A DNA stretch of 64,000 bases. Source: Bradyrhizobium sp. NFR13 (GTDB lineage: Bacteria; Pseudomonadota; Alphaproteobacteria; Rhizobiales; Xanthobacteraceae). Below, piece by piece: positions 25,058 to 34,360 of this stretch; the first letter of the stretch is position 1, and every line of letters starts with the position of its first letter. The position numbers were made by a program, and so were the translations under genes. The stretch covers positions 1-64,000 of the forward strand of contig NZ_FOTP01000003.1 of assembly GCF_900114605.1 (NCBI RefSeq), in the 5' to 3' direction. The notes below the pieces were generated by a model, which ran no database searches, had not been told where the DNA came from, and saw nothing but the letters and a program-made list of their open reading frames with translations.

Positions 25058-28000
25058 ATGTCGCCCGATTCGCTCCCCCCGCCCTTCACCGCCCCCTATG
25101 CGCCGGATGATGGGGCCATCGCAGCCCGGCTTCTGGCCGACACAGCCATGGCGCCCGCCCAGGACGCGCGGATCGACGCAACGGCCACGCGCCTGATCGA
25201 CGCGATCCGCACCAGGGACGACCGCTTCGGCGGCGTCGAGGACATGCTGCGGGAATACGCACTCTCCTCCAAGGAGGGCCTCGCGCTGATGGTGCTGGCG
25301 GAAGCGCTGCTGCGCGTGCCGGATGCGCGGACCGCCGACGCATTCATCGAGGACAAGCTCGGCCAGGGCGACTTCATCCATCATGAGACGAAGTCGAGCG
25401 CCTTCCTCGTCAATGCATCGGCCTGGGCGCTCGGCATCTCCCAGCGCGCGATCCAGCCCGGCGAGACGCCGACGGGCACGCTGGGCCGGCTGGCGAAGCG
25501 GATCGGTCTGCCCGCGGTGCGCACGGCGACCCGGCAGGCGATGCGGCTGATGGGCAGCCACTTCGTGCTCGGCGAAACCATCGATGCAGCGCTGGCCCGC
25601 GCCCGCGCACCGTCGGAACGCCCGGCGCGCTATTCCTTCGACATGCTCGGCGAAGGCGCGCGCACCGCTGACGACGCGCAGCGCTATTTCGATTCCTATG
25701 CGTCGGCCATATCAGCCATCGGCCATGCCGCGGGCAACAGGCCGCTGCCCGACCGGCCGGGCATCTCCGTCAAGCTCTCGGCGCTGCATCCGCGCTATGA
25801 GGCGGTGAGCCATCAGCGCGTGATGCGCGAACTGGTACCGCGCCTGATCGCGCTGGCGCAGCAGGCCAAGGCCCACGACCTCAATTTCACCGTCGACGCC
25901 GAGGAAGCCGACCGGCTTGAACTCTCGCTCGACGTGATCGATGCGGCCTTTGCCGATCCGTCGCTGGTGGGATGGGACGGCTTCGGACTTGCGATCCAAG
26001 CCTATCAGAAGCGGTGCGCGGATGTGATTGATCACATCGACGCGCTGACGCGCCGTCACGATCGCAAGATGATGGTGCGGCTCGTGAAGGGCGCCTATTG
26101 GGACACGGAGATCAAGCGCGCGCAGGAACGCGGGCTCGCCGGCTATCCAGTGTTCACGCGCAAGGCGATGACGGATCTGAACTACGTTGCCTGCGCGCGA
26201 AAACTGCTGGCATTGCGGCCGCGCATCTTTCCGCAATTTGCCACGCACAATGCGCTGACGGTCGCGACCATCCTCGAACTGGCCGGCACCAGTGGCAGCT
26301 ACGAATTCCAGCGCCTGCATGGTATGGGCGACGCGCTCTATGAGCAACTCGGCAAGGATCATCCCGCTATCCGCTGGCGCACCTATGCGCCGGTCGGCAG
26401 CCACCGCGATCTGCTGGCCTATCTGGTGCGACGACTGCTGGAGAACGGCGCAAACTCATCTTTCGTGGCGATCGCCGCGGATGACGCTGTGCCGATCGCG
26501 ACGCTGCTGCAACGGCCTGCCGCAATCGTCGGCTCTCCTGACCGCGCAGGACACGCAAAGATCCCGCTGCCTGCCGATCTCTATCGACCCGAACGAGCCA
26601 ACTCACACGGCATCGAATTCGGCGAACGCGCTGCTTTGAACAAATTGCTGGCTGAGATTGCGGCCAGCAAGTCGGACATGGACAAAGTGGTCGATGCCAA
26701 TGCCGCGCAGGCAGGCGCCGCAGTGACGGCAGCACGCGCCGGCTTTGCACCGTGGAGCCACACTACGGCTCATGACCGTGCGGCAATCCTCGACAACGCA
26801 GCCGATCTTCTGGAACAGCGCCGCGCGTCCTTCATCACCTTGCTGCAACAGGAAGGCGGCAAGACGCTCGATGACGCGCTGTCGGAAGTCCGCGAGGCCA
26901 TCGACTTCTGCCGCTACTACGCGGCGCAAGGACGCCGGCAATTCAGCGACGGCGAGCTGATGCCCGGGCCGACCGGTGAGAGCAACGTGCTGAGCCTGCG
27001 CGGCCGCGGCGTCTTCGTCGCCATCTCGCCGTGGAATTTTCCGCTGGCGATCTTTCTCGGCCAGGTGAGCGCCGCACTGACGGCCGGCAATACGGTTGTC
27101 GCCAAGCCGGCCGAGCAAACGCCACGCATCGCGGCACGGGCCGTGCGCCTGCTTCATGAAGCGGGTGTGCCCAGGTCAGCACTGCATCTGATCCAGGGTG
27201 ACGGCCGCATCGGTGCCGCGCTGGTCGCACATCCCGCCATCGCCGGTGTGGTGTTCACCGGCTCGACAGAGGTGGCGCGGTCCATCAACCGCACACTCGC
27301 CGCCAAGGACGGACCGATCGTCCCTCTGATCGCCGAGACCGGCGGCATCAATGCAATGATCGTCGATGCCACCGCCCTTCCGGAACAGGTCGCCGACGAT
27401 GTGGTGATGTCGGCATTCCGGTCGGCCGGGCAGCGTTGCTCGGCACTGCGGCTGTTGCTCGTGCAGGACGACGTCGCCGACCGTATGATCGAGATGATCG
27501 TGGGTGCGGCCGATGAGCTCAAGCTGGGCGATCCCGCCGATCCCGCAACCCATATCGGCCCGGTCATCGATACCGAGGCGAAGCAGAAGCTCGATGCGCA
27601 TATTGCGCGCATGACGACCGAGGCACGCGTGCATCTCGCAGGCGTGTCACCTGCAGGCAATTTCGTCGCGCCGCATATCTTCGAACTCAAGAGCGCACGG
27701 CAACTCACCGAGGAAGTATTCGGCCCGATCCTGCATGTGGCGCGTTACCGTGCGTCGGAGTTCGATCGCGTGTTGCAGGACATATCGGACACCGGCTACG
27801 GACTCACGCTTGGCGTGCATTCGCGGATCGACGATATGGTTGAGCGCGTGATCGCGCGCCTGCCGGTGGGCAATGTCTATGTGAACCGCAACATGATCGG
27901 CGCAGTGGTCGGCGTGCAGCCCTTCGGCGGCTTCGGCCTGTCCGGCACCGGGCCGAAAGCCGGTGGCCCGCATTACCTCGCCCGCTTCGCCACCGAGCAG

Positions 28001-28063
28001 ACCGTCACGATCAACACGGCCGCAGCGGGTGGCAATGCAGCATTGATGACAGGTGACGAGTAG
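25058..28063 (+). CDS. putA: Bifunctional proline dehydrogenase / P5C dehydrogenase PutA
   Basis: Protein of 1001 residues that oxidises proline to glutamate in two steps. The FAD-dependent proline dehydrogenase barrel is at about 150-460 (KGAYWDTEIKRAQERG, YPVFTRKAMTDLNY, FATHNA). The NAD-dependent aldehyde dehydrogenase is at about 530-990, with the general-base Glu in AETGGINAMI and catalytic Cys794 in SAGQRCSALR. The length matches short-type PutA without the N-terminal ribbon-helix-helix repressor domain, so transcription is probably run by the divergent PutR. The ATG at 25058 follows GAGGAAA; the frame is open further upstream only through the antisense of putR. It acts at the membrane face, passing electrons to quinone. 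Confidence 0.95.
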   Translation: MSPDSLPPPFTAPYAPDDGAIAARLLADTAMAPAQDARIDATATRLIDAIRTRDDRFGGVEDMLREYALSSKEGLALMVLAEALLRVPDARTADAFIEDKLGQGDFIHHETKSSAFLVNASAWALGISQRAIQPGETPTGTLGRLAKRIGLPAVRTATRQAMRLMGSHFVLGETIDAALARARAPSERPARYSFDMLGEGARTADDAQRYFDSYASAISAIGHAAGNRPLPDRPGISVKLSALHPRYEAVSHQRVMRELVPRLIALAQQAKAHDLNFTVDAEEADRLELSLDVIDAAFADPSLVGWDGFGLAIQAYQKRCADVIDHIDALTRRHDRKMMVRLVKGAYWDTEIKRAQERGLAGYPVFTRKAMTDLNYVACARKLLALRPRIFPQFATHNALTVATILELAGTSGSYEFQRLHGMGDALYEQLGKDHPAIRWRTYAPVGSHRDLLAYLVRRLLENGANSSFVAIAADDAVPIATLLQRPAAIVGSPDRAGHAKIPLPADLYRPERANSHGIEFGERAALNKLLAEIAASKSDMDKVVDANAAQAGAAVTAARAGFAPWSHTTAHDRAAILDNAADLLEQRRASFITLLQQEGGKTLDDALSEVREAIDFCRYYAAQGRRQFSDGELMPGPTGESNVLSLRGRGVFVAISPWNFPLAIFLGQVSAALTAGNTVVAKPAEQTPRIAARAVRLLHEAGVPRSALHLIQGDGRIGAALVAHPAIAGVVFTGSTEVARSINRTLAAKDGPIVPLIAETGGINAMIVDATALPEQVADDVVMSAFRSAGQRCSALRLLLVQDDVADRMIEMIVGAADELKLGDPADPATHIGPVIDTEAKQKLDAHIARMTTEARVHLAGVSPAGNFVAPHIFELKSARQLTEEVFGPILHVARYRASEFDRVLQDISDTGYGLTLGVHSRIDDMVERVIARLPVGNVYVNRNMIGAVVGVQPFGGFGLSGTGPKAGGPHYLARFATEQTVTINTAAAGGNAALMTGDE

Positions 28064-28198
28064 CAGCGCTGCTTCCCGTTTCAGGCCGTTGCATCACCCG
28101 TCGAAGATGGGTCAAATGCGCTACCGGATTCCAGATGGAATTAAATTCCGGCAGACGGCAAGAACAACACGCAGAACAAAAGCGACGGGAGTGACGCG

Positions 28199-29404
28199 AT
28201 GGAAGACGGTCTGTTCAAGGGGCTGAAGGTGCTGGACTGCGCGAGCTTCATCGCGGCGCCGGCCGCAGCCACCGTGCTGTCCGACTTCGGCGCCGACGTC
28301 ATCAAGATCGAGCCGCCGGGTGCCGGCGATCCCTATCGCAACCTGCCCAACCTGCCTGGCTATCCCAAGAGCGAGCACAACTATGCGTGGATGATGGAGA
28401 GCCGGAACAAGAAGAGTCTGGCGCTCGATCTTGCCAAGCCGGAAGGCCGCGAGGTGCTCTATAAATTGATCGCCGAAGCGGATGTATTCATCACCAATTT
28501 CCCGCCGCCGGTGCGCAAGCGCCTGAAGATTGCCTATGAGGATATCGCACCGCTCAACGAGAAGCTGATCTATGCCTGCTTCACCGGCTATGGCGACAGG
28601 GGCGCCGAAGCCGACAAGCCCGGTTTCGACTCGACAGCGTGGTGGGCACGCTCCGGCATGATGGATCTGGTGCGCGCGGATGATGACACGACGCCCGCGC
28701 GCTCGATCGCCGGCATGGGCGATCATCCCTGCGCCATGGCGCTCTATGGCGCCATCGTCACCGCGCTCTACAAGCGCGAGAAGACCGGCAAGGGCTGCCA
28801 GGTGAAATCGAACCTGATGGCCAATGGCGTGTGGTCATCGAGCGTGCTGGCGCAGGCCAAGCTGGTGGGCGCCAAATTCGAGAAGCGCCGCTCCCGCGAG
28901 GAAGCGCTCAACGCCGTGACCAATCACTACAAGTGCCGCGACGGCCGCTGGATCATGCTGTCGCTGCTCGCCGAGGAGCGGCAGTGGCCGGCCTTTACCA
29001 AATGCATCGGCCGCGAGGACCTGCGCGACGATCCGCGTTTCGCCACCAAGCCGGATCGCCACGCGCGCTCGGTCGAACTGATCAAGATCCTCGACGAGGT
29101 GTTCGCGACGCGCGACTTTGCCGACTGGCGCGAGCGGCTCGACGGCAACGGTCTCGTGTTCGGCTTCGTCGGCATTCTGGACGACATCCCGAATGATCAG
29201 CAGATGAAGGACAACGACGTCCTGATCCCGTTCGAGGGAACCGACATCCTCACCATCAACAGCCCGATCTGGATCGGCGGCGAGACCAAGCGCAAGCCGC
29301 ATCTGCCGCCATCCATCGGCCAGCACAGCGACGAGATCCTGCGCGCCATGGGCTACGACGATCATCAGATCGAGGGGCTACGGGCGGCGGGCGCGGTGCA
29401 GTAG
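28199..29404 (+). CDS. Family III (CaiB/BaiF) CoA-transferase
   Basis: CoA-transferase of 401 residues with N-terminal GLKVLDCASFIAAPAAATVL, the conserved GADVIKIEPPG loop, FTGYGDRG and the probable catalytic Asp in KPGFDSTAWWARSG. It belongs to the same fold class as the gene at 5563-6657 but is clearly a different subfamily. The ATG at 28199 has GGGAG seven bases upstream. It stands alone 135 bases after putA and ends at a hairpin shared with the convergent small gene. The CoA donor and acceptor cannot be read from sequence. Confidence 0.87.
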   Translation: MEDGLFKGLKVLDCASFIAAPAAATVLSDFGADVIKIEPPGAGDPYRNLPNLPGYPKSEHNYAWMMESRNKKSLALDLAKPEGREVLYKLIAEADVFITNFPPPVRKRLKIAYEDIAPLNEKLIYACFTGYGDRGAEADKPGFDSTAWWARSGMMDLVRADDDTTPARSIAGMGDHPCAMALYGAIVTALYKREKTGKGCQVKSNLMANGVWSSSVLAQAKLVGAKFEKRRSREEALNAVTNHYKCRDGRWIMLSLLAEERQWPAFTKCIGREDLRDDPRFATKPDRHARSVELIKILDEVFATRDFADWRERLDGNGLVFGFVGILDDIPNDQQMKDNDVLIPFEGTDILTINSPIWIGGETKRKPHLPPSIGQHSDEILRAMGYDDHQIEGLRAAGAVQ

Positions 29405-29411
29405 CGTCCTT

Positions 29412-29441
29412 CCCTCTCCTCGCCCTTTTGCGGGGAGAGGG
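29412..29441. terminator. Bidirectional hairpin between convergent genes
   Basis: ccctctcc (29412-29419) and ggagaggg (29434-29441) form a perfect 8-bp stem. It lies 7 bases after the CoA-transferase stop and directly abuts the stop of the minus-strand 52-residue gene. It is the same sequence type as the hairpin at 7548-7570. Confidence 0.6.
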
Positions 29442-29442
29442 T

Positions 29443-29601
29443 CTAACGTGCCAGCAGCCAGCCGAAGAAACCGAGTCCGAGCAGAACCGCCACACCGATC
29501 GCCCAGACGCTGACCCGGATTTGGCTCGTCGTCTGCTTGGCGCTCTCGTTTTCGGCGATGACGGCGTCGCGTTCCTTGATCTCTTTTTCGGTCTCGTTCA
29601 T
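29443..29601 (-). CDS. 52-residue single-pass membrane protein
   Basis: Small protein starting MNETEKEIKERDAVIAENES, with a charged helical N-terminus (about 1-25) and one transmembrane segment (about 31-50, VSVWAIGVAVLLGLGFFGWL) ending in AR. The start codon has GAGGG four bases upstream. It begins seven bases after the stop of the c-haem-motif protein gene, so the two are co-transcribed. The arrangement suggests a small membrane partner or anchor. No family is recognised. The consistent start site, helix pattern and spacing make it a likely real gene. Confidence 0.65.
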   Translation of the reverse strand: MNETEKEIKERDAVIAENESAKQTTSQIRVSVWAIGVAVLLGLGFFGWLLAR

Positions 29602-29608
29602 CGCGCCC

Positions 29609-31117
29609 TCATTTCACGAAACACATGCCGATCGCAGACGACGCATCCGCGCCAACCTGCTGGCAGGCAAGACCTTCGGCACATGTCCAGGACGCGAAGC
29701 TCTTGTCCGCGGCGCCCTTCGGCTTCGGTCGATAACATGTCGCGCCCCAGCCATCGAGGAGAGGCGAGCCCGCAAGTTCATTATTGCCACGCATCTGCGG
29801 CCGGTCGGAAAAACCGCGTGAAAAGTCCGGCGCCCTCCCATCGCGTATCGCCATGACAATATCGCGACGGCGAGGCTGGTCACCGATGAAATGCGGTGAT
29901 GCCGGAACCGTTCCCTGCGCTTGGTCCGCCAGCGTGTCCGCACCGGGAAAATGAAAGCCGCCGATGCCACGGATCTGGTGACAGCCGCCACAGGTGATGT
30001 CGTTCAGCCGACGCGCGAAGCCAGCAGGCGAGCGGATATTCTCGAGCGGGCCGTCCTGCGCCACTGCCCGTTCCAGCGCGGCGATGACGTCACGCTCGCT
30101 GAACACGCCCTTCCCCTTGCTGTCCATCAGACCGAACTCCGGCTGCTGGACCGATGGTGCAAAGCCGACCGGCGTCGATGCCAGCGACGATGTCGCGAGG
30201 AAATTCTCGGGGATCAAAACCGTGCCGCGATCGAAGGCGTGCAGATTGGCGGGCGCGAGCAGCCAGTCGCGAAACGCACGGCTGAGCGCAGCATCGGCCA
30301 GTAACCGGTCGCGATCGATCTGGTTTTCCATCGGGGCTTCGCGAAACTGCTTCGCACTGGCATCGAAGCGAAACACCTTCTGCAGATAGTCGGTGCGGAA
30401 TTCCTGCGTGTCTGACTTCGGCCGATGCGCGATCTGCAGATTGGTCTCGATGCGATCAATCTGCGCGGCTGTGATTGTCGCAAGCGGGCCACCTGGTTTT
30501 AGCAAGCGATCCGCGAGCACTGCGCCTGTCTCGGTGAACGACGCTGAATTGAGCCAGCGCCCGGCGAGATCCGCGCATGTCACCGACGCATCATTGGGGT
30601 CCTTCGCATGAAGCACAAGATTGAGCGTCATCGGCAGACGCGGCGGCGTCGTGCCAGCGGCCGTGCGTGTGAGGCGATAGATCAGCCTGATTTCACCGCA
30701 GGTATCGGGTGCGACATAGGCGCGATCCATGCGGTTGACGATCCCGGCGAGCACGAACCGCGCGTCCGGCGATGTCAGCATCGCCTGGTCGAACAGTTGC
30801 ACATCATGGCCGGGGCCGACACCAATGCTCACGCGCAGCTGGCGGCTCCGGTGATCGACGAGATAGCGCGTGAACGCATCATCCAGCGCGGCGCGGACCG
30901 GCGTCATCGCAGGCAGAGCGAACAGGGCATCACTGGGGATCGGTACCGATCGCGCGGGATCGAGCAACTGCGCGAGACCGAGACCGTGGGTCCCATGCGT
31001 CTCCAGCGCCCGCAACACACCGGGATCGGTGACGGCGAGACCGTTGCCCTGGTCAGCCTGCGCGACGGGAGCCACGAGGCACAGCAGGATAGCGATGAAG
31101 TTCAAGCGAAGTCGCAC
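29609..31117 (-). CDS. Secreted protein with a single c-type haem motif and Cys-rich tail
   Basis: Protein of 502 residues. It has a Sec signal peptide (RLNFIAILLCLVAPVAQA), a large N-terminal domain without recognised motifs, and a CGGCH haem-attachment motif near residue 376 (DITCGGCHQIRGIGGFHFPG). A C-terminal region with paired Cys (ATCYRP, WTCAEGLACQQ, MCFVK) follows. The start is GTG at 31117. One covalent haem in an otherwise non-cytochrome protein suggests a periplasmic oxidase or electron-transfer role. The next gene downstream encodes a 52-residue membrane protein seven bases away. I do not recognise a named family. Confidence 0.7.
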   Translation of the reverse strand: MRLRLNFIAILLCLVAPVAQADQGNGLAVTDPGVLRALETHGTHGLGLAQLLDPARSVPIPSDALFALPAMTPVRAALDDAFTRYLVDHRSRQLRVSIGVGPGHDVQLFDQAMLTSPDARFVLAGIVNRMDRAYVAPDTCGEIRLIYRLTRTAAGTTPPRLPMTLNLVLHAKDPNDASVTCADLAGRWLNSASFTETGAVLADRLLKPGGPLATITAAQIDRIETNLQIAHRPKSDTQEFRTDYLQKVFRFDASAKQFREAPMENQIDRDRLLADAALSRAFRDWLLAPANLHAFDRGTVLIPENFLATSSLASTPVGFAPSVQQPEFGLMDSKGKGVFSERDVIAALERAVAQDGPLENIRSPAGFARRLNDITCGGCHQIRGIGGFHFPGADTLADQAQGTVPASPHFIGDQPRRRDIVMAIRDGRAPDFSRGFSDRPQMRGNNELAGSPLLDGWGATCYRPKPKGAADKSFASWTCAEGLACQQVGADASSAIGMCFVK

Positions 31118-31153
31118 GGCGCAATCCCGACGGGTCAGGACGCGAGGCTAGCG

Positions 31154-31184
31154 CAAAACAAAGGCCGCTGCACTGGCAGCGGCC
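31154..31184 (-). terminator. Rho-independent terminator (minus strand)
   Basis: ggccgctg (31163-31170) and cagcggcc (31177-31184) form a perfect 8-bp stem; on the minus strand it is followed by TTTGTTTTG. It terminates the coiled-coil membrane protein gene upstream of the c-haem gene. Confidence 0.8.
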
Positions 31185-31212
31185 CGAACGCTTGCATCAC
31201 AGGAAGAGGGGA

Positions 31213-32172
31213 TCAGCGGGCAACGATCAGGCCGCGGCTCGTGACCACCGTCCAGCGGCCGTCCTGCTTGCGGATCGCATCGACGCGGCCGAGGCCGGGG
31301 ACCGGATCGCCGGCATAGACTTCGAAAATTCCCGCACGGCCCTCGATGGTGGCGCCGCCGCCGGCGATGTCGATGATGCGCCAACCTTCGACCATGGGCA
31401 GGCGCGCAACCTCGGGCTTCGGTGCCGGAGTGGGCACAGGCGCGTTGATCGAACCGGTCACTTCCTTGGCCGGCGCGGAGGCAACCGGTGCCGGAGTCGG
31501 CGCGGGCGCAGCTGCAGGCGGCGGCGTGGTGCGCAGCTTTTCAACGGTTTCGCTCAGCTTGGCGAGTTTCGCGGCCGGTTCGGCCTGCGCCTTCTCAAGC
31601 TTGTCGAGACGATCGGCAGACTTCGCGCGCGCCGCAATGGACTGCTTTGCGTTGCGGTCAACCTCGGCCTTGAGCGCCGTGAGTTCGCTATCGAGACGGG
31701 CGACCTGCTCTTCCAGCGCATGAGTGGAAGACCTGGTGTCGTCGGCGGCAAACAGCTTGCCGAGGCCCGACATGGCGACCGACCCGCCAACCGCGCCGAC
31801 GGTGATGCCGAGCGCGATCATCGCGGCAATCGCCAGCATTCGGCTCTGGGCGGGCTTCTCCGACTGCTCGATCTTCGGCTCGGAATTGACGAAGTCTTCC
31901 CAGGAGTGCTCGCGCGCCGCATGCTCACGGGGCGCGCCTTCGTGCGGACCGCTGTCGCGAGAGGGAGCCATGATGGTGATCCGGCCAGGCGCACCGAGCT
32001 TCGGCGCTTCCCTCTTTGGCATCTGAGCACGGCGCTCGTCGCCCTGCTCCGGTGCGAGCTTCGGCGACTCCACGTGGATCTCAGCATCGTGGGAACCGGC
32101 CGCCGCCGCCACGCCGGTGTCGACGTGATCGCCGCTGACGTCTGGGGTGGAATCGGCCTTGTGCTCACTCAC
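31213..32172 (-). CDS. Inner-membrane coiled-coil protein of unknown function
   Basis: Protein of about 319 residues. It has a disordered, charged cytoplasmic N-terminus (about 1-108) and one transmembrane segment (about 111-135). A long coiled coil follows (about 150-215, STHALEEQVARLDSELTALK onward), then a Pro/Ala-rich linker (about 215-255) and a compact C-terminal domain (WRIIDIAGGGATIEGR to TSRGLIVAR). This layout suggests a periplasmic domain held off the membrane. I chose GTG at 32172, nine bases after GGAG; TTG at 32178 is closer to it. A terminator follows. No function is known to me. Confidence 0.7.
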   Translation of the reverse strand: MSEHKADSTPDVSGDHVDTGVAAAAGSHDAEIHVESPKLAPEQGDERRAQMPKREAPKLGAPGRITIMAPSRDSGPHEGAPREHAAREHSWEDFVNSEPKIEQSEKPAQSRMLAIAAMIALGITVGAVGGSVAMSGLGKLFAADDTRSSTHALEEQVARLDSELTALKAEVDRNAKQSIAARAKSADRLDKLEKAQAEPAAKLAKLSETVEKLRTTPPPAAAPAPTPAPVASAPAKEVTGSINAPVPTPAPKPEVARLPMVEGWRIIDIAGGGATIEGRAGIFEVYAGDPVPGLGRVDAIRKQDGRWTVVTSRGLIVAR

Positions 32173-32345
32173 GATCAAATTCTCCGGAATAGATGAACAC
32201 TTTGGTAACTTTCATTGCTTGCCAAATCCTTACCGGGTGCCGTGCTTACGAAAATTTCACCTCTCGTCCGGCGACAGGAACCGTTGCTTGACGCGCACCC
32301 GCCCGGCCCGCACAACGACTGCCAACAAGACATCGGGGAAACGCC

Positions 32346-32957
32346 ATGAAGCTCTACGATTCCATCGGACCGAATCCGCGCGTGGTGCGCATGTTCATGG
32401 CCGAGAAGGGCATCAGCCTCCCCGTCCAGACCGTCGATCTTGCTGCCGGCGAGAACCGCGAGCCCGCGCATCTGGCGCGCAATCCGCATGGCCAGATGCC
32501 GACGCTCGAACTCGACGACGGCGCCTATGTGTCGGAGACGGTGGCGATCTGCGAATATGTCGAGGAGACGCATCCGACGCCGGCGCTGATCGGCATTACG
32601 CCCGAACAGCGCGCCGAGGCGCGGATGTGGCGGCAGCGCGTCGATCTCAATATCTGCCAGCACATCGCCAACGGCTATCGCTTTTCGGAGGGATTGAAGC
32701 GCTTCGAGACACGCATCGTCTGCGTGCCCGAAGGCGCGCCGGGCCTGAAGGCAATCGCCATCGACCGGCTGCGCTGGCTCGACGGACAGATGCAGGGCAA
32801 GACCTTCATCTGCGGCGAGCGGTTCACGATGGCCGACATCGTGCTGTTCTGCTGGCTCGATTTCGCCGACAAGGTGAAGCAACCGTGGGACCGGGGCAAT
32901 GCGCAGATCGCGGCGTGGTTCGAGCGGGTGGGCGCGCGCGAGTCAATGAAGGCGTAA
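32346..32957 (+). CDS. Glutathione S-transferase family protein
   Basis: Protein of 203 residues with the thioredoxin-like N-terminal domain (KLYDSIGPNPRVVRMFMAEKG; NPHGQMPTLELDDGAYVSET with cis-Pro and the SET glutathione site) and an all-helical C-terminal domain (about 88-200, including FTMADIVLFCW). The first-strand Ser6 in YDSIGPNP may serve as the activating residue. It would conjugate or transfer glutathione to electrophiles. The ATG at 32346 has GGGGAA upstream. It is a single gene facing the lemA/TPM operon end with only three bases between the stops. Confidence 0.88.
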   Translation: MKLYDSIGPNPRVVRMFMAEKGISLPVQTVDLAAGENREPAHLARNPHGQMPTLELDDGAYVSETVAICEYVEETHPTPALIGITPEQRAEARMWRQRVDLNICQHIANGYRFSEGLKRFETRIVCVPEGAPGLKAIAIDRLRWLDGQMQGKTFICGERFTMADIVLFCWLDFADKVKQPWDRGNAQIAAWFERVGARESMKA

Positions 32958-32960
32958 CGG

Positions 32961-33458
32961 CTACAGCACCACCGGCGCATCAGGCAATTCATTCACCGAA
33001 CCGGCATCGCGTGGGAAATGCGCCGCCAGATGCCGCGTCACCGCATCGATGCCCTTGATCACGCCTTGCTCGAAATGCCCGGCGCGAAACTCAGCCTCCA
33101 TCATCTGGCAGATCGCTTCCCAGCCGGCTTTGCCCACCCTGGCATCGATGCCGCGGTCGACCACGATCTCGACATCGCGATCGGCGAGCAGCAGATAGAT
33201 CAGCACGCCGTTATTGTGCGCCGTATCCCACACGCGCAGTTGCGCGAACACATCGATGGCGCGCGCGCGGGCGGACTGATTGCGGAATAGCGGCATGCCA
33301 TCGAGCGCGCCTTCGACGACGAAGCGGATTTGTCCGGCATGGCTGGCCTCGGAGGCCTTGATGGCCTGTTCGATCCTCGCAAGCGATTGCGACGGGAACG
33401 CCTTGCGGACGCGTGAGTGATTGCCGAGCAGATGTTTGCCGATGCGTTTGAGGCTCAT
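32961..33458 (-). CDS. TPM domain protein, second of operon
   Basis: Protein of 165 residues beginning MSLKRIGKHLLGNHSRV. Its core (FVVEGALDGMPLF, VWDTAHNNGVLIYLLLADRDVEIVVDRGIDARV) is the TPM fold found in YgcG-like proteins. It lacks a signal peptide. Its ATG overlaps the stop of the upstream TPM gene (ATGA at 33455-33458 on the minus strand), so translation is coupled. Longer open frame upstream overlaps that gene and is not used. The role is unknown; in similar operons TPM proteins accompany LemA and are suspected to act in envelope maintenance. Confidence 0.83.
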   Translation of the reverse strand: MSLKRIGKHLLGNHSRVRKAFPSQSLARIEQAIKASEASHAGQIRFVVEGALDGMPLFRNQSARARAIDVFAQLRVWDTAHNNGVLIYLLLADRDVEIVVDRGIDARVGKAGWEAICQMMEAEFRAGHFEQGVIKGIDAVTRHLAAHFPRDAGSVNELPDAPVVL

Positions 33459-34336
33459 CACCAACTCCCCGAAGCGCCGCCGCCACCGAAGCTGCCGCCT
33501 CCGCTGAAGCCGCCGCTGCTGCCCGATGAGCTGCCCGACGACCATGAGCCGCCGCTGCCGCCGACATAGCCACCGCCCCGACGCCCGCCTCCGCCACCCG
33601 ACATAAGGGCTTCGCTGATCAGCGTGAAGACGAAGGCGATGACACCGAGAATGCCGCCGACCAGCAGGCTGCCGGCGACCAACCAGACCACCGCGGTGAC
33701 AAAGCCACCGGTCGCCAGCGAACCGAACAGGCGACCAAATAGACTACGCAGAATGCCGCCGGCGATCAGCACGCCGAACAGCAGGAACGGCGCGTATTCC
33801 ATGACCCGATCGATGAGATCCGGATTGCCTTTCCACTCGGTAGGCGCAGGCAGCGGCTCGCCGTCGATCACCTTGATGATCCGGTCGACACCTGCCGTGA
33901 TGCCACCCGCAAAATCACCGGCCTTGAAGCGCGGCGTGATGATCTCATCGATGATGCGTTTGGTCGTGACGTCGGTCAGCGCGCCTTCAAGCCCGTAACC
34001 GACCTCGATGCGCAGCTTGCGGTCGTTCTTGGCGACCAGCAGGATCGCGCCGTCATCGACTTTCTTGCGGCCGATCTTCCAGGCTTCAGCGACACGGATG
34101 GAATATTGCTCGATCGTTTCCGGCGCCGTCGTCGGCACGATCAGCACTTCAATCTGGCTGCCTTTGCGCGCCTCGAAATCGCGCAGCGTGCTGTCGAGCG
34201 AGGCCTGCTCGCTCTGGCTCAGCGTCGCGGTCTGATCGACCACGCGCCCCGTCAGAGCCGGCACGGCTACATCGGCCAGAGCGACGGCGCTCCAGCACAG
34301 CAGCAATGCCAGCAGACAGGCTTTGATCACCTTCAT
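33458..34336 (-). CDS. TPM domain membrane protein (YgcG-like)
   Basis: Protein of 292 residues with a signal peptide (about 1-21, KACLLALLLCWSAVALA), an extracytoplasmic TPM domain (about 25-165, PALTGRVVDQTATLSQSEQA, LIVPTT, GYGLEGALTD), two hydrophobic segments (about 180-200 and 210-240), and a Gly/Ser-rich tail. This is the full YgcG-type architecture. It follows the lemA gene by 24 bases and overlaps the next TPM gene. The group is thought to work in photosystem or envelope quality control in other bacteria, but the bacterial function is unclear. Confidence 0.87.
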   Translation of the reverse strand: MKVIKACLLALLLCWSAVALADVAVPALTGRVVDQTATLSQSEQASLDSTLRDFEARKGSQIEVLIVPTTAPETIEQYSIRVAEAWKIGRKKVDDGAILLVAKNDRKLRIEVGYGLEGALTDVTTKRIIDEIITPRFKAGDFAGGITAGVDRIIKVIDGEPLPAPTEWKGNPDLIDRVMEYAPFLLFGVLIAGGILRSLFGRLFGSLATGGFVTAVVWLVAGSLLVGGILGVIAFVFTLISEALMSGGGGGRRGGGYVGGSGGSWSSGSSSGSSGGFSGGGSFGGGGASGSW

Positions 34337-34360
34337 CGGATCGGCCTGATCGGCACCCGC

